Positions 25,001-34,900 of a stretch of 43,475 nt of DNA are shown one piece after another (the first letter of the stretch is position 1; the number at the start of each line of letters is the position of its first letter). Source of the stretch: an uncultured Mycobacteriaceae bacterium (GTDB lineage Bacteria; Actinomycetota; Actinomycetes; Mycobacteriales; Mycobacteriaceae); contig CADEGF010000017.1 of assembly GCA_902826815.1 (NCBI GenBank), positions 1-43,475 of the forward strand. Reading direction: 5' to 3'. The position numbers were made by a program, and so were the translations under genes. The notes under the pieces are model-generated. The model worked only from the letters and a program-made list of their open reading frames with translations, was not told where the DNA came from and did no database searches.

Positions 25001-26268
25001 CCGCTCGCGCAGAAGCCATGATCGGGCGGTTACCGACCCTCTACTCCGACGGCGACCTCATCCGCGGACTCGCCGCAGTCTGCGGTCTTCAACTCGAGAT
25101 CGTCGACGAGGAAGCGCGAATAATCCAGCGCGCCCGCTGGTTTGACACCACCGCCGAGCTGGAGGAAGCCGCGGCTCTCGGCGCCCTGCTCGACATCCCG
25201 CCCGAGGCATGGCAGGAACTCGGCGAGTACCGGGCCTGGTTCCACGCATTGCGTGACGCCCGGCTGCAACACGGAGCCGTCACCGCGACCGCGCTGACGG
25301 CTTTCACCAAGCAATACGCCGACGAGTTCGAGAAGACCAACCGGATCCAGGTGCTGCCGTCGTTCGGCGACTGGCAAGACAAGCCCACCCGCACCGGCCA
25401 CGCCCTAATCGAAAACTCTCTGCAACACCGAACCCTTCGGCTCGGCGGCCCTGGTGCGATCGAGCCGCTTCACGACCAGGTCTGCAACCAAGGGCTTGAC
25501 CCCGCACCGCTTTCCGTCCTCCTGACGGGCGGCCAGTACAGCGAGTACGTACCCGTACTCGTCAACCGGACCAGCGGCGAAGCGCTGGCATACCTTGGCG
25601 AACTGCAACCGGGCGACCGGCTCTGGCTGCAGGCAGCCGCCGACCGCTCGCTGCGCGCCCGACTCAACCGCGCCGACGTCACCGACAAGCTTGTCGGGAT
25701 CAGTCAGGTCACTCCTGGTACACCATGGAGCACGGCCGACGTCAGCGCTCCGCCGCAGGCGCTTTCGTTGCGACCCGGACGCAATGACATGTGGTTCCTG
25801 CCTGTCGCCCATTTCGACGCGCCAGGGTTGGACCGAGCGATGCTCGCACTCGCCGGGCTCGACATGACCGAGGGACGTTGGGACGAGTCGTTTTTCGATC
25901 ACGCGCTGTTCTACGCCGACCCGGCCGTCTACCTGGATCTCGCATGGCAGGAAGCACCGCCCGCCACGGTCCTCGTCGATCTCGACGCAGCTACCTTGAC
26001 CAACGACGCCGGCCGACGCGACGACGCGTTCGAGGCGCGCGAGCAGTTCGCCGGCTCCGTCGAGGGCGGCATCCGTGCGCTCGCCGCCGCAGGGGTGCGC
26101 GCCGAAGTACGGATGCGTCCCCTCTATGACAGCCAGCGTCAGCTCGACCATTTGACGTTCGTCAGCGGCATGGCACAGCGCGAGATCGGCACCGTAGGAA
26201 TCGGCAGGCTGTCGGATTCCGGCGGCGTGTTCGGCATCACGGGATACGACGACAGCGCCTACCAATGA
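24997..26268 (+). CDS. Tail protein I/Afp12-like baseplate wedge protein
   Basis: The 423-residue protein starts at the ATG overlapping the baseplate J stop (ATGA). The first 140 residues have the form usual for tail protein I-like wedges: MIGRLPTLYSDGDLIRGLAAVCG, a helix carrying EIVDEEARIIQRARWFDTT, then LGALLDIPPEAW and YRAWFHALRDARLQHGAV. The rest is strand-rich with no family I can name (LNRADVTDKLVGISQ, DMWFLPVAHFDAPG, QREIGTVGIGRLSDSGG). Position after baseplate J supports a wedge that links baseplate and fibres. It is longer than phage P2 gpI, as expected for injection systems. Confidence 0.7.
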   Translation: MTARAEAMIGRLPTLYSDGDLIRGLAAVCGLQLEIVDEEARIIQRARWFDTTAELEEAAALGALLDIPPEAWQELGEYRAWFHALRDARLQHGAVTATALTAFTKQYADEFEKTNRIQVLPSFGDWQDKPTRTGHALIENSLQHRTLRLGGPGAIEPLHDQVCNQGLDPAPLSVLLTGGQYSEYVPVLVNRTSGEALAYLGELQPGDRLWLQAAADRSLRARLNRADVTDKLVGISQVTPGTPWSTADVSAPPQALSLRPGRNDMWFLPVAHFDAPGLDRAMLALAGLDMTEGRWDESFFDHALFYADPAVYLDLAWQEAPPATVLVDLDAATLTNDAGRRDDAFEAREQFAGSVEGGIRALAAAGVRAEVRMRPLYDSQRQLDHLTFVSGMAQREIGTVGIGRLSDSGGVFGITGYDDSAYQ

Positions 26269-26302
26269 GCGCCCGAGCACGACGGGAAAGGGGAAGGCCG
26301 AT

Positions 26303-26806
26303 ATGCGAGCCAAGCTGAGGATGGAGCTGCGCGATCGCCGCGGCGCATTGCTACAGACACGGGCGGCACACAACACCGTGCTGCGCACGGGCGGCCGGCT
26401 CATCGCCGACCTCTTCAGCGGCACCGGCGGGCCGATCACCCACATGGCAGTCGGCACCAGTGACGCCGACCCCACGTCGGTGGCGGTGGCGGCGCTCGGC
26501 AACGACGACGGTGCGGGTCAGCCGGGGATCACCGGCGAGGCCGTCGCCGAGATCCCTTCTGACGCATTCGTCGTCGACGTCGACGAGCCGCGCAGCCGGG
26601 TGCTCGTCAAGGTGCGCGCCACGCTCGCCGACGCGGCCGCCGTCGGCACGCTGCGCGAAGCCGCTCTGATGTCGCGGCAGGCAGGCGCCGACGTGCTCTA
26701 CAACCGCGTCGTCTTCCCGCCCATCGCCAAGGGCGACGACCACGATCTGACGCTGTTCTGGGAGATCGAGTTCCCATTCGGCGACCTGCAATGGCTGGCT
26801 CGTTGA
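26303..26806 (+). CDS. Phage-tail-like structural protein, probable fibre adaptor
   Basis: A 167-residue protein behind gggaaagggg-aagg. Its start resembles a common phage structural element in which an 'NTVL-x-x-GG-x-x-I-A' helix is followed by 'THMAVGTSDADPT' and a later 'ALGND' strand. This pattern is found in collar and fibre-associated proteins of many tailed phages. The rest alternates strands (DAFVVDVDEPRSRVLVKVRATL) and ends with DLTLFWEIEFPFGDLQWL. Placement between the wedge gene and the two fibre genes suggests it joins fibres to the baseplate. The function is inferred. Confidence 0.55.
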   Translation: MRAKLRMELRDRRGALLQTRAAHNTVLRTGGRLIADLFSGTGGPITHMAVGTSDADPTSVAVAALGNDDGAGQPGITGEAVAEIPSDAFVVDVDEPRSRVLVKVRATLADAAAVGTLREAALMSRQAGADVLYNRVVFPPIAKGDDHDLTLFWEIEFPFGDLQWLAR

Positions 26807-26836
26807 GCGCCGGCGCGGACCCCTAAGGAGAAGTAA

Positions 26837-27790
26837 ATGCCTTTCGCCAAGAGCAGCCTCAACATCAAGCTGCAGAACTTTCCACCGGCCAACCGCGACG
26901 CGGTGGTCACACTGACCAATCCGCTCACCGGTCAGACGCTGGAGCGCAAACCCTTCCTCGACGGGACGCTGCTGGTTCGTGACCTCGACCCCGGCCAATG
27001 GCAGATCGCAGTCAAACACCCGAACGTGATCGGGCCGTTGTTCACCGGGGTGGTGAACACGCTGCCGGTACCGCTGCCCACCTATGTCCCGATCCCGATC
27101 CGTCCTGACGACTTTCTCGACACGCCGATCCAGGACCTGCCCGACGCCGACCTCGGTCCGGTGCAGCAGGCTGTGTCCGCGGCCCGTACAACGGCCGTCG
27201 CGGTGGGCGGCAAAGCGCCGGGCGAGGCGATCAGAGCCACCGACTGGAACCAGTTGGTCACCGCCGTTTCCGACGTGGCTGGGGCGGTGCTCGAACTGAC
27301 CTCTCTTGTCAGCCCGCGCGGCCATGACCACCCGGAGATCGCGGCCAAGATCGACGAAGTGCAGGGCAACCTGCGGCGGTTCATCGAGTCGTTCGGCAAC
27401 AGCGTTCTCGAACTCCGTCGCGACATCGAGAGCCAGAACCTGCGCCGGGTAACGCTGAAGGTGCTCGACGCAGGCGGGGTGATAGGACCCGAACGCGACC
27501 GCATCCTGCAGCGCGTGGACGACCTGGAGTTGGCACGGCAGGTCAGCACGTTGGAGTACTCGTCCAAGCTCGCCGATGCCGGCACCGTGCTCAGCTCTGA
27601 GGTGCAGAACATCGCGTTGGCCCAGGGGGCGAACGCCGACGCGTTCTTGAACAACGACGACGTCAAGACCATGGTGGGCATCACTGCGGCATTCGCCGCG
27701 AGCGGTGGAACGCTCAGTGCCGACCAGGAGCTCGACACGTATCGCCGGACAAGCCTGGTTCAGCGCACCTCCAAGTTCGGCGGGATCTAG
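26837..27790 (+). CDS. Fibre-like coiled-coil protein with DWN...HDHP module (paralogue A)
   Basis: A 317-residue protein behind taaggag. An N-terminal beta domain (1-90) has the look of a carboxypeptidase-regulatory or Ig-like sandwich (VVTLTNPLTGQTLERKPF, LLVRDLDPGQWQIAVKHP). It is followed by a Pro-rich linker and then a module at about 129-180: GEAIRATDWNQLVTAVSDVA, Asp136-Trp-Asn and GHDHP with His163 and His165. The remainder is long helix with heptad character (VQGNLRRFIESFGNSVLEL, RRVTLKVLD). The same module is found at the N-terminus of the next protein. It is probably a tail fibre or baseplate-fibre connector that trimerises; His-x-His could hold a metal ion as in some phage fibres. 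Confidence 0.55.
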   Translation: MPFAKSSLNIKLQNFPPANRDAVVTLTNPLTGQTLERKPFLDGTLLVRDLDPGQWQIAVKHPNVIGPLFTGVVNTLPVPLPTYVPIPIRPDDFLDTPIQDLPDADLGPVQQAVSAARTTAVAVGGKAPGEAIRATDWNQLVTAVSDVAGAVLELTSLVSPRGHDHPEIAAKIDEVQGNLRRFIESFGNSVLELRRDIESQNLRRVTLKVLDAGGVIGPERDRILQRVDDLELARQVSTLEYSSKLADAGTVLSSEVQNIALAQGANADAFLNNDDVKTMVGITAAFAASGGTLSADQELDTYRRTSLVQRTSKFGGI

Positions 27791-27793
27791 ACA

Positions 27794-29368
27794 ATGGCCA
27801 CCGTCGCCGACATCGAACGGCTCAAGGCCCTTGCCGACCGCTTGCTGCCGTTGTCGTCACGGACGCGCGGCGAGGTGATCGCCGCCGACGACTGGAACAC
27901 GGTGGTCGGCGCGCTGCTGGAAGTCGCGCGCGCCGTCGTTGCCGACAGCGGCGACGGCACCGCAGTGCCCGAGCATGACCACCCGGACCAGGTGGCGCTC
28001 GGCTGGCTTGACCCGCGGCTGCGGCAGCTCATCGAACGGGGCCCGCTCGCCGACCCCGCCTCAACATCACGGGTGACGGCCATCGAACGCCAGGCCGTGC
28101 TGATCGGACGGCAGCTGGACGAGGTGTCCACCCGCATCCGCGATCTGCGCGTCGTCACCAACCGGCAGGAGACCAACGATCTGAACCGCGCGTCAGCGCT
28201 GACGGTGTTGTCGCGGACGGTCTCCGGCTTCAAAGATCCCCGCAACGAGATCTCCGACCTGCGCGCATCGCTCGACGCGATCGGCTCCAACGTGTCCACG
28301 GTGAGCGCGTTCGCAGCCGGCCTCGGCGACGTCAGCGCGGCCGCCGTGCTGGACGGACTGAGGAAGGTGGACGAGCTACAGGAACGCCTCACCACTCCGA
28401 CGGGGACCGTGCTCGACGCCGCAGAGTTCGAGCGTCGGCTCACGGACCTGAGCACCACCCTCGTCACCGAGGACGAGTTGACCGAAGCCATCAAGAGCAG
28501 GCCGGCAAGGCTGACCGACGCCGCAAAGGCCAAGCTTCTCGACGAGACGAAAGTTGCCGCGCAGCGGCAGGCGGAGGACAGCGCAACAACGCTCAACGAG
28601 GCGTTGCGAAACCAGCTTTCGGCCCGAATCGACGAAGTGGCACAGTCCGCGGTGCAAGCGGCAAGGGAAGCCACGGCGGACTTCCGCGACGAGCTCAAGA
28701 CCACCATCACCGACCAGCTGACCCAGGTCATCGCTGCCGGTCAGCAAGCAACCGAAGACCGGCTGAACGCAAACGTCGACGCCACCAAAACCGCCCTGCA
28801 GTCGGCGGTGGACGAGCGGGTCAACCTGCTTGAAACCTCGCTCGGTGGCCGGGTGGCCAACGCCATCAACAATGCTCGGCCCGACATTCTCGGTGAACTC
28901 AACGCGACGCTCGACGACCGACTGCGCGGGATCGACGACCGGTTCACCACTCTGCAGAACGGCATCGGCGAGATCCGAACCGGGCTCGCTTCCGCGACAA
29001 CCGATCTGGCTGCCATCCGGCAGAGCACCGCAAGCGCGCTCGACAACCAGATCGCCGCGCTTCGCGCCGAGATCGCCGGTGAACACGACCGTGTCGATAT
29101 CGCCATTGCCGACGTGCGGGGCCAGATTCCTGCCCCCAGCCACGGCATCACCCGGGAAGAGCTCCTCGTGGAGCTGGCGCGCAACAACGACGTGCTGCGC
29201 TCCGAAGTCCAGACCACCGTCGTCACCGGCGTTCGGACCCAGCTCGACGAACGCCTCGCAGGCCACTTCCAGTTCGTCGACCCCGGCGGCGGCGGCCCGG
29301 TGTTGCATCTCGAGCCGGGGCAACGCCTCGTGCTGCGACCCATCGAACCCGATCAGCCAATCGGATAG
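27794..29368 (+). CDS. Long coiled-coil fibre-like protein with DWN...HDHP module (paralogue B)
   Basis: The 524-residue protein starts 3 bases after the previous stop. Residues 26-82 repeat the module of the preceding protein: GEVIAADDWNTVVGALLEVA, Asp33-Trp-Asn and EHDHP with His61 and His63, at nearly the same spacing. From about 90 to 480 it is almost entirely charged helix without prolines (for example LTDAAKAKLLDETKVAAQRQ), typical of an extended coiled coil. A short C-terminal domain follows a glycine linker (HFQFVDPGGGG, VLHLEPGQRLVLRP). It is most likely a fibre whose tip binds the target surface. No enzymatic motif is seen. It could instead be an internal scaffold. Confidence 0.6.
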   Translation: MATVADIERLKALADRLLPLSSRTRGEVIAADDWNTVVGALLEVARAVVADSGDGTAVPEHDHPDQVALGWLDPRLRQLIERGPLADPASTSRVTAIERQAVLIGRQLDEVSTRIRDLRVVTNRQETNDLNRASALTVLSRTVSGFKDPRNEISDLRASLDAIGSNVSTVSAFAAGLGDVSAAAVLDGLRKVDELQERLTTPTGTVLDAAEFERRLTDLSTTLVTEDELTEAIKSRPARLTDAAKAKLLDETKVAAQRQAEDSATTLNEALRNQLSARIDEVAQSAVQAAREATADFRDELKTTITDQLTQVIAAGQQATEDRLNANVDATKTALQSAVDERVNLLETSLGGRVANAINNARPDILGELNATLDDRLRGIDDRFTTLQNGIGEIRTGLASATTDLAAIRQSTASALDNQIAALRAEIAGEHDRVDIAIADVRGQIPAPSHGITREELLVELARNNDVLRSEVQTTVVTGVRTQLDERLAGHFQFVDPGGGGPVLHLEPGQRLVLRPIEPDQPIG

Positions 29369-29383
29369 GACCCTGTCGACCTC

Positions 29384-30295
29384 ATGCTCGCTGACCTCGA
29401 ATCCCGCCTCGCCGACGTGCTCGGCAGCCGGTTGACGGGTCCGCTCGCCGGACGAGTGTTCGTCACACCCGGACCCGCAGCGACCGACCGGACCGCGCTG
29501 CTGGTCGGCGTGAGCAGGGCCGAAGTGGTCGAGCAGGGCTTCGGCACCGGGCGAAGGCCCGAGGTGGTCCCCGGCGCTTCCGACCCGCGCAGGGTCGTCC
29601 GGCTCCGATGCGCCATCAGGATCGAGGTGCGGCCGGGCGACGACGACACAAGGGCACAGACGATGGCCGCGCTTGACGCACTTCTCTACGAGCTGGATCA
29701 CCCCGAGCTGCGCAGCGCCAGTGCGCTGAGCGCGCCGGGTGACCCCGGTTTCGTGCTGGACGCACAACTTCCCGGCGCGGTGTCGGTCGCTCCCAAAGAT
29801 GAAGGCGGCGACGGGCTTCCCGCTGTCGAGCTGCGGGCCGAAGGCTGGTTCTGGCCGCCCGATACACCCGGCATCACCGGTGACAAGATCGTCGCCGCTC
29901 TGGTGCGGACCGCCACGCTGCCGATCGGCCTCGCACCATGGCCGCTGCTGATGCGGGCGGGTGATCCCGCGGTCCCGTTGACCGTGCTGATAGGCGCCGC
30001 CGGTACCGCACGCGTGACCCGAGAAGGCGTGACCGTCAGCCTCTTCGGCGAGCTCGCCGTACGGGTGGTCGACGCCGGCGGCCGGCCGGGAGCAGGATCG
30101 CTTTCCGGCGGTGCGGCGGGACCAGACGACAGCCGGTTGATCACCGTCGCCAACGAGGCCGCGGCGATCACCTATCAGCCGCCCGCCGCACCCGCCGTCG
30201 ATCAGCTGGTGGTTCACGCCGCGCGCGCCGACACCGGCAACGGTCCGGCCATTGGCGCCGAACTCGCCCGTTTCCCGCTGGCGGTGACCGCATGA
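29384..30295 (+). CDS. Possible tail terminator-like protein with C-terminal beta domain
   Basis: A 303-residue protein starting 15 bases after the fibre gene. The first 165 residues run helix-strand-helix in the order of tail terminators (LADLESRLADVLGSRL, a strand VVRLRCAIRIEVRP, a helix TMAALDALLYELDHPELR, then strands ending VELRAEGWFWP). The last 110 residues look like an Ig-like sandwich (PLTVLIGAAGTARVTREGV, RLITVANEAAAITYQPP). Afp16-like terminators cap the tube and set sheath length; assignment here rests on predicted fold order and locus, not on a clear motif. Its stop overlaps the next start as ATGA. Confidence 0.4.
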   Translation: MLADLESRLADVLGSRLTGPLAGRVFVTPGPAATDRTALLVGVSRAEVVEQGFGTGRRPEVVPGASDPRRVVRLRCAIRIEVRPGDDDTRAQTMAALDALLYELDHPELRSASALSAPGDPGFVLDAQLPGAVSVAPKDEGGDGLPAVELRAEGWFWPPDTPGITGDKIVAALVRTATLPIGLAPWPLLMRAGDPAVPLTVLIGAAGTARVTREGVTVSLFGELAVRVVDAGGRPGAGSLSGGAAGPDDSRLITVANEAAAITYQPPAAPAVDQLVVHAARADTGNGPAIGAELARFPLAVTA

Positions 30296-31923
30296 AAGCC
30301 TCTGCTGCGGTGCCGTTTCCAGACGTACTCACGCTGCTCGACCCTGCCCGGCAGGCGGTGCGGCTCGACAGCGTCGCCGTCGTCGCGCCTGCCACCACCT
30401 CAGGGTTCGTTGTCGGGATTCAGGCCGCCGCTGTCCGCATTCCGCCGCCGCTCGTCGACGTGCCCGCCGACGGCATTGAGTTCCCCTTCGACTGGGGTCC
30501 GGTGCTGCCCGGCACCGATCGCGTCGAACTTGCGCCGGTGGCCGTCGACATGCGGGCAGACCGCGCTTCCGAGTTCGGCGGCTACGCACTCGGTGAACTC
30601 GGCACACAGCCCGGCAACAGCGAGGTGAGCGTGACCGTGCCTGGCGGCCGCCGGATCCGCGCGCTGCATCTGACCGGACTGACGTCGGACAACGTCGAGA
30701 TGCACAGCAAAGACCAGCTAGAAACGGCAGCCCGCCGGCTAACCGTCAGTGTCCCCGACCCGCGAGGCGGGTGGGCCGCACCCACGGTGTCCGTGCCTCC
30801 CGTGAAAAGCCGAGGCGCCATCCCGCCGACGCTCACCGGTGCCACCTTCGCGAACAGCGTGCTGCAGCTACCCGATCTGTCCGGACCCGTCAAAATCGCC
30901 GTCGTCGACGGTGACACGCCCGACACGTTCAACGCGCACGCGATCACTGTGAAGAAGGTCCTCGGGTGGGCCGCGCCGACCCCGATAGACCTCACCTTGA
31001 CCGGCCCCGACGGCGCGACCTTGTGGAATTTCGCGGGCGCGCTGCCCGACGGCGCCGAGCAAGCCCCCGATGTGACGGTCGCGGTCTCCAGCGCGGTAGA
31101 GGGGCTACGCGCCGCAGGCAAGCCGATCGCCGGAAGCTTGAAACTGACAAGCAAGTTCCCGTGCAAGGTCCGGTTCGCGGTGAGCCCGGTGCAAGGAGAC
31201 CTTGTCCGCGCGCTCACCGGCACCACGACGATCGAGCTTGCCGGCGAACCGATCTCGCTACCGCTCGACAGCCCTCTGCCTCCTGCGACCCCCAGCACCG
31301 TCGTCGCCGATGTGAAGGTGACCTATCGCGGAATGCGGCTGGCCGACATCTCCGATCCGCTCCCGCCGAACGGCGCGCACCGCGGCGTCGTCGTACGCGC
31401 CGACCGAGTACTGCGGGCGTTGCCGCCGCAGGCACTGCGCGGTGAGCGCGTCTACCGGATCGGGCTGGTCGGCTACTGTCCGCAGCCCGCCGCACTTCTC
31501 GTTCGGCTGGTCCCTGCCGAGGCGACGCCTGAGTCCGCTGCCACGTTGGCGCCGATCGGCATACCGGGCACCGCCCAAGTGGCGGCGGCGGGTTCCGCCG
31601 GGGTGATCTGGGTGGACCTACCCGAACCAGTGCTTGTCGATCAGCCGGTTGCGATCGAAGTCAGCGCAGGCTCCGGCGTCCTGCACTGGGTCACCGGATC
31701 GGACCCCTTGGTCCGCATCGTGGTGCAGGACCCCGATCCCGGCAGCAGACCGATCGTGCTCGGCGGCGCCACGCTGCTGACCGTTGATCAACCGACGATC
31801 GCCGCGTCACGTGCCTCGCTTCCCGCGGCACCGTTCGGCGCCGACACACCGCTACTGGCAAGTGCACTGTTCTGCACCGTCGAGCTGACCGACGGCGAAC
31901 TGCGCTACCCGCGGGGGGCCTGA
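30292..31923 (+). CDS. Unknown beta-rich protein of the injection-system operon
   Basis: I do not recognise this 543-residue protein. It is strand-rich throughout with few helices, no signal peptide and no membrane segment. Segments such as RALHLTGLTSDNV, RRLTVSVPDPRGG, VKIAVVDGDTPDTF, SLKLTSKFPCKVRFAVSP and GVIWVDLPEPVLVDQPVAIEVSA suggest a chain of Ig- or carbohydrate-binding-like sandwiches. The pattern 'T-x-x-x-F-x-x-x-x-L-x-L-P' with discrete beta domains would suit a receptor-binding or baseplate-decorating protein. Both ends overlap neighbouring genes (ATGA and TGATG), so its product is probably needed in step with the tape-measure candidate and the preceding gene. Confidence 0.5.
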   Translation: MKASAAVPFPDVLTLLDPARQAVRLDSVAVVAPATTSGFVVGIQAAAVRIPPPLVDVPADGIEFPFDWGPVLPGTDRVELAPVAVDMRADRASEFGGYALGELGTQPGNSEVSVTVPGGRRIRALHLTGLTSDNVEMHSKDQLETAARRLTVSVPDPRGGWAAPTVSVPPVKSRGAIPPTLTGATFANSVLQLPDLSGPVKIAVVDGDTPDTFNAHAITVKKVLGWAAPTPIDLTLTGPDGATLWNFAGALPDGAEQAPDVTVAVSSAVEGLRAAGKPIAGSLKLTSKFPCKVRFAVSPVQGDLVRALTGTTTIELAGEPISLPLDSPLPPATPSTVVADVKVTYRGMRLADISDPLPPNGAHRGVVVRADRVLRALPPQALRGERVYRIGLVGYCPQPAALLVRLVPAEATPESAATLAPIGIPGTAQVAAAGSAGVIWVDLPEPVLVDQPVAIEVSAGSGVLHWVTGSDPLVRIVVQDPDPGSRPIVLGGATLLTVDQPTIAASRASLPAAPFGADTPLLASALFCTVELTDGELRYPRGA

Positions 31924-34900
31924 TGGTCACGTTCGAAGCAGAGATCAACGCGCTCGACTTCGCCGAGATCGACGCCGCACTGGCACGGGCCAGGACCGCG
32001 ATCGAACAGGCGCAAGGGCTTTCGCTGAACCTGCACCCGTCGGCACTGCTCGGCGAGCTCGGAACCGCAATGAACGCGATCGGCGAGGCCGGGCTGAACC
32101 CCGCCGATCTCGGCGATCTGGGAATGCAGGCCGTCGAGGCGCTCGGCGGTCTCATCGAGCTTCCGGACCTGACCGGTATCGAAGAGATCGTCGGCGGCTT
32201 CGACACGCTCGCCGATCGGCTTTCGGTGCTCGTCGCGATTTTCAGCGGAGGGGGCGACGGCAAGGACGTGCTCGACCGGGTGTTCGCGACGCTGAGCGGA
32301 TCGCTTGACCTCGAGGCGCTGCTCGGCGAGATCACCGAGCGCGCCGTGCGGGCATTCGACATCGCGATCCCCGACGAGTACGCCGCACCGATGCGGGCAC
32401 TCTCCGCACTCGCGGGCAATCCCGAACCGACGCAACTGCTCGACATACTCGGCTCGGTCTTCACCGGTCTCGACGTCGCGGCAGTGGCTGATCTGGTGAA
32501 CGCGGCAGAAGGAGCGCTGAAACTCGTTGCAGCTGCGGGCGATGCCGCTCCGCTACAAGCCGCGGTCGACGCGGTCCACCTCCGGCTGGATGCCGGATAT
32601 CGCTTGATGGCTGCGCCGGACATCGACGTGGCGGGCCTGCTGGCCGCGATCAACGCGATCGGAGCCGAGGTCGACCACATCGCCGCCGTGCTGCCACAGT
32701 TCGCCACCGGACTCGGTGCGGACCTGCGAACCGCGGCCAACACGCTGTCCGGCCTCGACGTGGCGGGGTCACTCGACAAGCTGATCGACCGACTCCCGCT
32801 GCCCGGCGAGGACATCCCGCGCCAGCTCGTCGACTCGCTCGAAGGAATGGCCGACTTCCTCGAGCAGATCGACGGTGCCGCGGTCACCGCGGCGATCGCG
32901 GCCATGAAGGACGAGTTGCTCGCCGCCGCGGGCCTCGACCAACTGACCGATCTGCTTTCCGGGATGGACAAGGTGTTCGACGACGCAGGCGCCATGCTCG
33001 ATCGACTGCCTGCGCGACAGTTGCGGGACGATGCGGTGGCGGCCCTCGTGACCGCCCAGCAGAAGGTGCTGTCCTTCGATGGATTCAGCTTCCTCGACGA
33101 TGCGATCGCCCCGGTTCGAGCCCTGGAGAACAGGATTCGCACGCTGGACCTGGGCGCCGTGACCGATGCGGTCGACGCGGTCAAGCAGCAGTTGGACGAT
33201 TTGACGGCCGACGTCGACGTGACCCCGGTCCGCGAAGCCGTCGACGCGGTCGTCGACCCGCTCGGCGAGATCGTCGAGCGGCTCGTGCCGTTCGTCGAAA
33301 AGGTGGCTGCGCTGCTCGGCACGCTTGTCGACTCGCTGACGGCAATCGACTTCGACGCCGCGGGAGCGACGACTCTCGACTTGATGCACGGGATCCGTGG
33401 CCAAGTCGCCGACGCAGTCGGCGGCGGCGACGTGCCGGAACCGGTCAAGGTCGCCGTCGCGGCAGCGGCGGCCGTCCTGCGCAAGATGGACGTTTCGGTT
33501 CAACTCACCAAACCATTCGACGAGTCGATCAAAGTGATAGACATCGCCGGACTGCTCGAGCCGATCGAGGGCACATGGCACATCGCGGGGGATGCATTGG
33601 CCAAGGCGACGCCCGCCGCACTGATCGCCGAACTGGACCCGCCATTCGAGAAACTCCTCGACGCACTGGACAAGGTCGGTCTGCAACAGCTGATCGACGA
33701 GGTCCAGCGGCTGTTCGACGATGTGGTGGCCCAGCTGCGCAAGCTGGACCCGCGCACACTGGTCTCGCCGCTGGAGACCAGGTTCCAGAGCCTGGTGGCC
33801 GAGGTGACCGCGTCGTTGGACCCCGCACCGCTCTTTGCGCCGTGGCGCACGGCGTATCACGCACTGACCGAGCTCCTCGACCAAATCGATGTCACCGCAA
33901 CGCTTCACAGTGTTCTGAAGGGCCTTGCCGACATGCCCCACCAGATGACCACCCGACTGGGCGACCGGTTGCAGGCGGGTGTGTCCGGTGCGGCTCCCGC
34001 CCCGGTCGCCGCAGACGGGTTCCAGCTCGGCGACGTTCTGCGCCCGCTGGCGCTGTTCCTCGGCGAGATACGCGGCAGGCTGTCAGAACTCAGTGCCGAG
34101 GTACTCGGCCCGGCACTGGCCGGTCTCGCCGCAGCGACCCGCGGACTGCGGTCACTCACCGACCCCGACACCGGCTTCGCGGTGCAACTCGGCGATGCCG
34201 TTGACACCAGGATCGCGTGGCTGGACCCGAACTCCGGCAGCGGGCCACTTGCGCAGCTTCGCACCGACCTCGAGTCGTTCCAGATGGCTGTGCAGGCAAT
34301 CGATGTCGGCGCCGGTGCACATGCACAGCTGACCGCGTCGGCGGACGGCGTGCAACTCGACGCCAGGGTGCACATCGAGGCCGACGGCGAGGCTGCCCGA
34401 CACGCGAAAACGATTCGCAGCGCCGCCGATTCGGCGGCCCTCGGCCGAAGCCTGCGGCTGCTGGCACGCGCGCTCGATGCGGTGCTGCCCGCAGAGCTGC
34501 TCACCGGTGCGCTCGACCCGGCGGCCGCCACCGACGCGTTCCTCGACGCGGTGTTCGCTCGGGTCGACCCGAGCGAACTTGCCGACCAGTTGGACGCTGT
34601 CGGCGGCAGAATCGAAGCCCGGTTCGTCGCACTCGCCGAGCAACTCGGCAATGGGCTGTTCCTCTTGATCGACGCAGTCTTCGCCGGCATCGAGCCGCTC
34701 ATGCCCGACAGCGTCATCAACAGGCTGCAGAGTGGGATCGACGGCGTGACAGCCCGTTTCACTGTGCTCGATCCCACCCCGATCGAAGACGAGGTACGCG
34801 ACATCATCAAGGCCGCGATCTCGCTTCTTGCCGTGCACTCACCTGCTGAGCTGGCAGCAGAGCTCGGCGCCGTCTTCGACAGCTGCGTCGACCGGATCAA

